DNA from: an uncultured Mycoplasma sp.
GTDB taxonomy: Bacteria; Bacillota_I; Bacilli_A; Mycoplasmatales; Metamycoplasmataceae
Direction: 5' to 3'
Length of the DNA stretch: 5,170 nucleotides
Assembly (NCBI GenBank): GCA_946998935.1
Contig: CAMQBE010000049.1
Coordinates: 1 to 5,170, forward strand
Shown piece by piece: positions 1 through 5,170 of this stretch; positions within the stretch are counted from its first letter, which is position 1; every line of letters begins with the position of its first letter. A program made the position numbers and the translations under genes. The notes under the pieces were generated by a model, which had not been told where the DNA came from, did no database searches, and saw only the letters and a list, made by a program, of their open reading frames with translations.

Positions 1-689
1 CAGTAGTACCTACAATTAAAGAATTGTTTGTAGATTGCGGTTTTAAAACTAAACAAGAAGCTATTGATTTTGGTATTGAAGCAGTCGATAGGGTTTACAT
101 GCAAGGAGAAAGCTTTGATTTACAAAACAACCTTGTTGGTGGTAAAGCAATGGACAACCGTGCAGGTGTAACTGTTATTGATTTTCTAGCTAATAACATT
201 AAAGATTTAAACTTACCTAATCAAACTTATATTGTTGGAACAGTTCAAGAAGAAGTTGGCACACGTGGCGCAAAAACTTCAGTTTCAATTCTCGAACCTG
301 ATGTAGCTATAGCTATTGATACTGGCGCTAGCCATGATACAACAGGTTGCATCAAAGGTGGCACAAAATTAGGCGAAGGTGTTGCATTATTAGTTCAAGA
401 TGGAGCAGCTTTAACTGACCCAAGATTAACCGAATTATTAATGTCTATTGCAAGAAAACACAAAATACCTGCTTATAAATATATCGCTGAAGGTGGAGGA
501 ACTGATGGTTCTGCTTTGCAATATGGTAAAGGTGGAGTGCCTACAATTACCTTAACATTACCTCAACGTTATTTACACTCACCTATTGGTGTTTGCTCAT
601 TAGTAGACTTACAAGCAGCTATAGATTTAATAACCGAGTTTGTAAAAGTTTTTGATGCTAAAGCTTTAGATAATTTAAGAAGAAAATAA
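1..689 (+). CDS. M42 family metallo-aminopeptidase (glutamyl aminopeptidase / endoglucanase-like), 5' end missing
   Basis: This is the C-terminal 228 residues of a cytoplasmic dinuclear-metal aminopeptidase, read in the frame starting at base 3 and ending at TAA 687-689. The family removes N-terminal residues from peptides and is usually about 350 residues long, so roughly the first 120-130 residues lie left of the window. Visible motifs, numbered from the first complete codon, are GKAMDNRAG with the metal-bridging Asp51, VQEEVGTRGA with the catalytic Glu83 and metal-binding Glu84, AIDTGASHDTTG with Asp106, GGGTDGSAL, and RYLHSPIGV with His192. These match the expected order of M42 active-site residues. 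The first metal-binding His lies outside the window. The TTG at base 24 is internal and not a start, because coding sequence continues in frame to the left edge. The fragment has no internal stops or frameshifts. The family call is firm. The substrate preference (Glu, Leu or broad) cannot be told from sequence. Confidence 0.93.
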   Translation, partial: VVPTIKELFVDCGFKTKQEAIDFGIEAVDRVYMQGESFDLQNNLVGGKAMDNRAGVTVIDFLANNIKDLNLPNQTYIVGTVQEEVGTRGAKTSVSILEPDVAIAIDTGASHDTTGCIKGGTKLGEGVALLVQDGAALTDPRLTELLMSIARKHKIPAYKYIAEGGGTDGSALQYGKGGVPTITLTLPQRYLHSPIGVCSLVDLQAAIDLITEFVKVFDAKALDNLRRK

Positions 690-692
690 AAT

Positions 693-745
693 AAAAAAGA
701 AGTCTTCAATACTCAATTAAGTGTATTCTAGGCTTCTTTATTTTT
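693..745. terminator. Bidirectional intrinsic terminator between convergent genes
   Basis: A 10-bp stem pairs 696-705 (AAAGAAGTCT) with 730-739 (AGGCTTCTTT), with one G-U pair. A second short helix inside it pairs 708-712 (AATAC) with 723-727 (GTATT). A T-run at 741-745 follows on the plus strand, and the A-run at 693-698 gives a U-run on the minus strand. The hairpin starts four bases after the peptidase stop codon and lies 19 bases beyond the lipoprotein stop, so it can end both converging transcripts. Confidence 0.88.
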
Positions 746-763
746 GACTAATTATTCTATCTA

Positions 764-2704
764 TTAGATAAATACGCATTTTGCAATATCAGCATCAGCA
801 ATACCAATAGCTTTTAATTTATCTTTATCATTAAACTTAGCTGGTAATGTTATTTTGCCTTCTATTTTTATTCCACTAAAAGCACCATTTTTAATGTCTT
901 CTAGTGTTTTATCAAAAACTAGATTTTTAACACTTGCATTTAAAAACGCACCACTTTCAATTGTTTTAATTGTTGCTGGTATGGTAACATCGCCACTAAA
1001 AGTAACACCTTGAAAAACATTTTTGCCTATAGATGTTACACTTGCTGGCAAAGTAATTGATTTAAGTTTATAGTTTCTAAAAGCACCATCTTTAATATTT
1101 GTAACCTTGTCAGGTATCACTAAACCTTCGCTTAATTGAATACCGTTAAATGCATCAGTAGGTATTTCTTTTAAAGCTTTTGATAAAACTAGCTTATTAA
1201 TTTTAGCTTCATTGAAGGCATTTGAATTAATAGTTTCGATTGTATCTGAAAGAGTTAATGTGTTAATAACTGCACTCTTAAAAGTATCGCTTGGTAATGA
1301 AGTTAAATTAGATGGTAAAGTAACTGATTTAATATGTGCACCCACAAATAAACCATTTCCTAATTTAGTTACAGTATTTGGAATAATTAAATCGAAATTA
1401 TTCATTTTAGTGCAATTAAGAAATGCTCTTTCACCAATTTCAACCAATGTAGATGGTATAACAATAGATTCTATTGTTTTACCTTCAAAAGCTTTTTCGC
1501 CAATCTTTGTAATATTAGCCAAAAACTTATCTCTTACTACCGTTGTTCTAGAATCTTTTCATTGAACTAATACTTTATGGTCTTTGTCATATTCAGGCAA
1601 AACAAGTGAATTTAAAGTAAGGTTTTTAACTTCGGCATATTTAGTATTGCCATCTTGACTAGTAACTAAAAAGTTAAAAGTTATTTTTCCTTCTTTATCA
1701 TCTTTTTGTGCATCTGCAATTGCGGCTTTATAATCTGGCAAAAATGTTCCCAGAAAAGCAATATTTGTATCAAGTTCATCTATTGCATAATTTCAAAAAT
1801 CATTATGACCAGCTATAGAAAAAACATTGTCTTTAAGTTGTTTAAAACCTGAAAGTTCGTATTTTTTGCCAAAAATAACTCTATCTTTATAAAGAAAATC
1901 AACATTTATACTAAAACCAGACAACATATTTCTTTCAATTTTAGTAATCTTATAGCTTGAATTAGGATCTATTTTCTTTAGATTATTAGTAATTGCAAAT
2001 TCACTAATGTCCTCTTTTACTTGGAAAGTGAATTTGTTTTGAATATCATTTAATTTAATAATTAAACCGTTAGTATATTGTTCTAAAGTAAAAGCTTTAA
2101 ACTTGCTAATTTTTTTCTCAACTCTAAAATCATTGCCACGGTATTTGCCTTTTACTATGAACTTTGCTCAATTAGTTCCATCATAACTTTCTGGATATTC
2201 TATTTCAACTTTTTTATCTGTAAAGAAATCTGGAGCTTCATATTTAAAACCATCAACTTTAGCTTCTCAACTCATTATTGATTTTGGATTTTCATAATGG
2301 TCATTTTTAATTCTTGAATCAAAAATAGCTTGATTGTGGATATCACCAAAAACACTAGTTTTCAAAGAGCCTTTAGCTGTAGGTGCACCTTTTTTGCTTA
2401 CTTCATATTCAACACTCAATGTATTATTAGGAATATCAATATTTTTCTTTGTTATCTTTACATTAAAAGCGCCGTCTTTATTAAACGTTGGTAAAACTTT
2501 AGCTTTAACTTTATCTTCTGTTATTTCTTCGATAAAGTAATCTCTAAATCAAGTATCATCATTATTTACATAAATACGCACAGCATTTTTTGCTATAAAC
2601 TCAGTATCAACCTTGTCATTTTTTTGACAAGATGAAGCTGCCAAAACAAATGCTACTGGTGTAGTAGACAATGCTAGAACGGGTAAAATCTTTTTGAATT
2701 TCAT
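764..2704 (-). CDS. BspA-type leucine-rich-repeat surface lipoprotein
   Basis: This encodes an intact 646-residue lipoprotein when UGA is read as Trp (residues 52, 146, 179, 304 and 382). The start ATG at 2704 follows an AGGAGGT ribosome binding site. Residues 1-25 are a signal peptide with a Lys-rich start, a hydrophobic core and the lipobox ASSC, giving lipidated Cys26 and display on the outer face of the membrane. Residues 27 to about 390 form beta-rich, Lys- and Asp-rich modules. Similar strand motifs recur near residues 100, 188, 272 and 345 (for example YEVSKKG and FLYKDRVIFG), resembling the repeated modules of mycoplasma variable lipoproteins of the lipoprotein-17 type. Residues 401-626 are ten LRR_5/BspA repeats of 22-25 residues with the pattern I(G/x)xxAFxx...(I/L)xxIxLPxxVxx. 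BspA-type repeats in other bacteria bind host proteins or cells, so an adhesin role is a fair inference but is not shown here. The gene converges on the M42 peptidase gene. No frameshift was found on codon-by-codon reading of the middle part. Confidence 0.93.
827..1504 (-). repeat. Ten tandem BspA-type (LRR_5) leucine-rich repeats
   Basis: These are protein-level repeats covering residues 401-626 of the lipoprotein. Successive units begin IGEKAF, IGERAF, LGNGLF, LPSDTF, INSNAF, IPTDAF, IKDGAF, IGKNVF, IESGAF and IKNGAF. Unit lengths are 22, 25, 22, 22, 22, 23, 22, 23, 22 and 23 residues. The units are similar in protein but clearly diverged in DNA, so this is an old array and not a recent slippage-prone tandem repeat. 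A 20-residue tail with Cys643 follows. Confidence 0.9.
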
Positions 2705-2707
2705 GTT

Positions 2708-2714
2708 ACCTCCT
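2708..2714 (-). promoter_or_regulatory. Strong ribosome binding site of the lipoprotein gene
   Basis: The minus strand reads AGGAGGT followed by AAC and the ATG at 2704. This near-perfect Shine-Dalgarno sequence decides the start. An in-frame ATA-type upstream start at 2737 would place this site inside the coding region and put extra residues before the signal peptide. Confidence 0.9.
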
Positions 2715-2732
2715 AAATTATTAATATTAGGA

Positions 2733-2741
2733 ATCATAACA
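2733..2741 (-). promoter_or_regulatory. Candidate extended -10 promoter for the lipoprotein gene
   Basis: The minus strand reads TGTTATGAT, an extended -10 element (TGn plus TATGAT, five of six matches to TATAAT). It would start transcription near 2726, giving a leader of about 22 bases. The sequence 17 bases upstream (AATAAT) is not a recognisable -35 box, which is common in mycoplasmas. An alternative pair further upstream on the minus strand is TTTACA with a 16-base spacer to TATAGG. Neither is proven. Confidence 0.45.
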
Positions 2742-2824
2742 AAATGTTTAATTGTATTATTAACATTAAATAGCTTAGACTAATGCCTATACAATTAATT
2801 ATGCTATTGTAAAGAATAATTAGT

Positions 2825-2856
2825 AAAAAAATAAAGTAAGAAAACTTACTCTATTT
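2825..2856 (-). terminator. Intrinsic terminator of ymdB, overlapping its stop codon
   Basis: The minus strand has a 12-bp stem (AAATAGAGTAAG with CTTACTTTATTT, one G-U pair) closed by a TTTT loop and followed by a run of T at 2831-2825. The arms lie at 2845-2856 and 2829-2840. The 5' arm contains the TAG stop codon (2851-2853) of the phosphoesterase gene, so no separate trailer exists. It should separate ymdB transcription from the lipoprotein gene. Confidence 0.87.
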
Positions 2857-3672
2857 AGCACCTGGCAAAATCTTAATTGGTATTATTTCATTCAATTTTT
2901 TATTACTATGTAATTTTAAAATTGCTCCATTAAATTGACATTTATTTTTTGATACTTGAAACTTAATATGTTCATCAAAACGCATCTTGCGATACACTTC
3001 ATCAAAGTTGGCACCTATAGCACAATTATATGGCCCAACCATACCTGCATCTGTTAAATAACAAGTCCCTTTAGGTAACACATGTGCATCAGAAGTTTGC
3101 ACATGTGTATGGGTGCCACAAATACCATCAACTTTACCATCAACATATAAACCTAAAACATATTTTTCACTTGTAGTTTCAGCGTGGAAATCAATAAAAT
3201 GAAAATCTGCTTTGGTTTCATAATTGATAATATTGTCAATTGTGTCAAAGAAATTATCTGCATATTCTTGGTGTCAAGGAGCTAATAATTTATTAAAAGT
3301 AATGCCCATTAAAGAAGTAACTCTAAGGGTTATACCTTTAGCGGTGGTATAAACTTGCGATCCAAAGCCTGGATACGTTTTAGCTATATTTGCGGGGCGA
3401 ATTAAATCTGGATTATTTATTATTTTTAAAATTTCAGGTTTTGATCAAACGTGATTGCCTAATGTAAAAAGATCTACTCCTGCTTTTTTCATTAACAAAT
3501 AATCTTTTTCTTCAAATCCTTTGCGACCTGAAACGTTTTCACTTTGGGCTATAGTTACATCAACGTTATATTGTTTTTTTAAATCAGGCAAAACCTTAGT
3601 TAACATGTCCACTCCAGGCTTACCAAAAACATCACCTATAAATAAGATGTTCAATTCTTTATTTTCGGTCAT
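2851..3672 (-). CDS. ymdB: YmdB/TIGR00282-family metallophosphoesterase
   Basis: This encodes a complete 273-residue protein, close to the 264 residues of Bacillus subtilis YmdB, a dinuclear-metal phosphodiesterase reported to act on 2',3'-cyclic nucleotides. UGA encodes Trp76 and Trp133. Visible motifs are ILFIGDVFGKPG (Asp14), SENVSGRKGF (Glu45, Asn46), TLGNHVW (His74), DFHAETTSEK (His163) and GTHTHVQTSDAHVLP (His188, His190), then YLTDAGMVGPY. All seven expected metal-site residues are present, and the spacing of the last three histidines (25 and 2) matches the family. ATG 3672 was chosen over an in-frame TTG at 3705 because GGAG at 3679-3682 sits six bases upstream. No signal peptide is present, so the protein is cytoplasmic. 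It lies 78 bases after the transglutaminase-like gene on the same strand and ends in its own terminator. In Bacillus the gene sits beside RNase Y, and no such neighbour is visible here. Confidence 0.95.
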
Positions 3673-3901
3673 TATTTTCTCCAAACTACATTGATTATTT
3701 ATCAACAGCTATTTAATAGTTTAATACTAAAAATGAAAAATTAAAGCATCTTATTCATGAGAATCTCTTAAAGAAGGCAAATAAATTGTTTTTTGATGAT
3801 TCATATCAGCAATTTTATTTGCGTAATAATATTCATAATAAATTCTTCTGTGCTTTTTAAATACAGATCAATCACTTAAAAAATAATTGTAATTAATAGG
3901 T

Positions 3902-3907
3902 AAAAAA
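3902..3907 (-). other. Frameshift 4 in the transglutaminase-like gene (run of six T, one extra)
   Basis: The frame carrying the His and Asp motifs ends DSNKFFTY at TAA 3893-3895 just after six T. With five T it would read NKFLPINYNYFLSDW and continue 49 residues to the stop at 3751. The downstream frame is clearly protein-like (a UGA Trp at 3868-3870, then RRIYYEYYYANKIADMN), so the C-terminus belongs to the same gene. Confidence 0.72.
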
Positions 3908-4138
3908 CTTATTACTATCATTCACATCTAATGATTTGTCATCATTATCATCTCATGCAGCATCAATAAATTTGTATTGATGATTTACATAAACCATAGT
4001 TCAAGCGTGACCGCCAAATTTTTGACGTTGTACATACTTTTCACCATCTCAAACTTTTCCCATAATTGGTTCTTCTTGTTTAGTTTCTTCATTGTATTTA
4101 TAAAGGAATACTGATCCTGTAATATATCAAAAATGTGC

Positions 4139-4142
4139 AAAA
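4139..4142 (-). other. Frameshift 3 in the transglutaminase-like gene (run of four T, one extra)
   Basis: The minus strand reads TTATTTTGCACATTTTTGA. With three T the protein continues ARMFSLFAHFWYITGSVF. With the four T present, the frame instead reads FCTFLIYYRISIPL and stops at 4098-4100. This shift restores the frame used before frameshift 2. Confidence 0.72.
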
Positions 4143-4261
4143 TAATGAAAACATTCTTGCATATGTTTCACACACTCCACGAGGATTTTTAGATTCTAAA
4201 AAAGTATAAGGATTACGTATTTTAAAGTTAGGATCTTTATATTCATCTTCAAGTTTTAGCT

Positions 4262-4288
4262 CATTATGGAATAAGTTAATTTTGAACA
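4262..4288 (-). other. Frameshift 2 in the transglutaminase-like gene (one base missing)
   Basis: The frame reading VQNFICSKLTYS runs into TAA at 4256-4258. The adjacent frame, reading HNELKLEDEYKDPNF and then the catalytic-Cys motif, takes over around 4268-4271. Loss of one base in or near TATTCC explains it. Exact placement is uncertain within about 25 bases, and this is the only one of the four sites not clearly in a homopolymer. Confidence 0.7.
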
Positions 4289-5071
4289 TATAAAGTTTTG
4301 TACAACTCTTACTTTTTGTTCTTCATTAAAATCTTTTGAAATAATTTTAGGTATAGTATTCAAAACGTAATCTCTTAATTTAGGCCATTGTTCATATGAG
4401 TTACGATAGCCAAAAAGTACACCACCTACTTTAACAAAATCATCTTTTTTATTGTAATAAATATTGTAATAAATAAAGTAGGAATCATCTTCATTGACTG
4501 AAAAAGCTGGTGCGGCAAAATAGTTATCTCCGCCTGTTACCATATCAACTATATATCTGCCTTTTGAAAGATAAATTTCGTTGTTAGTTGCTTGAATATC
4601 TTTTAGAGCATTTGTTAAATAATCATCATTATCTATATATTTACTTGCTAATACTTTTTTCTTAGTTCGACCATATTGTATTAATTCTTTACGAAGATTC
4701 TTGATTTCTTCATCGTCAATATTTTTTAATATTCTTAAATTTTCTAAATCTACTATATATGCGTTATTATAGTCAAAAATAAGTGATTTATTATCTTCAT
4801 AATATTTGAATAATATTTCTATAGTTTTATAGCAACGTTCTACATAATTTGGATCCTTTGCATTCGTTTTGTACTCATTAATAGCTTTTTTGAAATCTTC
4901 GTAAGTATTATCTTTAGAGAAGTATTCATTTGATAATCTCTTAAATAAAACAGAGGACAAAATATATGCTGAAACTGAATCCAAAAGATAATTGGTTCTT
5001 TTGCAGTCTTCAAATTTATCAGTGAAAAATAGCTTGTAGTATTCTTTTAATTGATCAACATATTTAATTCC

Positions 5072-5077
5072 TTTTTT
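5072..5077 (-). other. Frameshift 1 in the transglutaminase-like gene (run of six A, one base short)
   Basis: On the minus strand the upstream reading frame (coding NDINYYDLW with a UGA Trp at 5077-5079) meets a run of six A and then GG. Seven A would give DLWKKGIKYVDQL without a break. As written, the upstream frame continues as KKELNM, and the downstream frame has a stop at 5093-5095 just above this site. One A appears to be missing. Confidence 0.75.
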
Positions 5078-5170
5078 CACAAATCATAATAATTAATATC
5101 ATTTGCCCCGTATGTTTTAGGGTCAACAAAATTGCGATTATTTATAGTTGCGTCAAAAAAATTATATTTT

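Larger units (their letters stand above)
3751..5170 (-). pseudogene. Transglutaminase-like (Cys-His-Asp) protein, 5' end missing, four frameshifts
   Basis: The gene runs off the right edge and ends at TAA 3751-3753. Reading it needs four single-base corrections and UGA as Trp; it then gives about 470 continuous residues with no nonsense codon. The N-terminal part is Tyr-, Lys- and Asn-rich with no recognised domain. The C-terminal part is a transglutaminase-like core: NPRGVCETYARMF holds the catalytic Cys (codon 4170-4172), GGHAWTMVYVNHQYKFIDAAWDD (split: GGHAW and FIDAAWDD) holds the His (4007-4009) and the Asp (3962-3964). Such bacterial domains act as cysteine proteases or amide-modifying enzymes, often on secreted or surface proteins, but the substrate here is unknown. 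The location cannot be judged, since any signal peptide lies outside the window. The apparent starts at GTG 5080 and ATG 4289 have coding sequence upstream in another frame and are not real starts. The defects may be true decay, sequencing error or on/off switching at homopolymers. Three of the four lie in A/T runs. Confidence 0.82.

Noticed and set aside
1212..1565. Plus-strand open frame of 117 codons
   Set aside because: It lies opposite the leucine-rich repeat array, has no ribosome binding site, and its sequence mirrors the regular repeat on the other strand.
2334..2540. Plus-strand open frame of 68 codons
   Set aside because: It is a shadow opposite the lipoprotein coding region, with no start signals or family resemblance.
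2711..2732. Inverted repeat TCCTAA / TTAGGA overlapping the lipoprotein ribosome binding site
   Set aside because: The arms are only six base pairs with a 10-base loop in very AT-rich DNA. If the candidate promoter is used, most of the upstream arm lies before the transcript start, so it could not hide the site in RNA.
3673..3750. Promoter or terminator between the transglutaminase-like gene and ymdB
   Set aside because: The spacer is AT-rich and contains TATTAAAT-like strings, but none stands out with a -35 partner, and no stable hairpin with a U-tract was seen.
4098..4289. Separate small gene starting at ATG 4289
   Set aside because: It carries the catalytic-Cys segment of the transglutaminase-like protein and is flanked in other frames by the rest of the same protein, so it is one piece of a frameshifted gene.
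3751..5170. Programmed ribosomal frameshifting as the explanation for the four shifts
   Set aside because: Four required shifts in both directions within one gene, without a recognisable slippery-site plus structure arrangement at each, is far less likely than indels or sequence errors.

Overview
The window looks like AT-rich mycoplasma DNA (class Mollicutes), probably one of the lipoprotein-rich mycoplasmas, although I cannot name the species. The main evidence is codon use. Read with UGA as tryptophan, the minus-strand genes become long, coherent proteins, with 13 in-frame UGA Trp codons against one UGG. With the standard code the same genes break into fragments. A lipoprotein with a surface-type repeat domain and short spacers with T-tract hairpin terminators fit this assignment.

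Layout from left to right: (1) bases 1-689, plus strand, hold the 3' part of an M42-family metallo-aminopeptidase gene whose 5' end lies outside the window. (2) Bases 693-745 form a hairpin terminator with U-tracts for both strands, placed between convergent genes. (3) Bases 764-2704, minus strand, encode an intact 646-residue lipoprotein with a signal peptide and lipobox, about four beta-rich modules, and ten BspA-type leucine-rich repeats. (4) Bases 2705-2850 are a 146-base spacer with the lipoprotein's ribosome binding site, a candidate extended -10 promoter, and the terminator of the next gene. (5) Bases 2851-3672, minus strand, encode a complete YmdB-type metallophosphoesterase. (6) Bases 3673-3750 are a 78-base AT-rich spacer with no clear signal beyond a ribosome binding site. 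(7) Bases 3751-5170, minus strand, hold a transglutaminase-like gene that runs off the right edge. It has kept its Cys-His-Asp catalytic residues but is interrupted by four single-base frameshifts.

The three minus-strand genes lie in the order transglutaminase-like, ymdB, lipoprotein. A strong terminator after ymdB suggests the lipoprotein is transcribed on its own, while ymdB could be read through from the transglutaminase-like gene. No shared pathway is evident: the window combines cytoplasmic peptide and nucleotide metabolism (M42 peptidase, YmdB) with a surface protein and a decaying or mis-sequenced cysteine-protease-fold protein. I saw no rRNA, tRNA, CRISPR array, insertion sequence or origin, and no clear sign of a wholly new system. 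The most notable feature is the transglutaminase-like gene with its four frameshifts and preserved active site.
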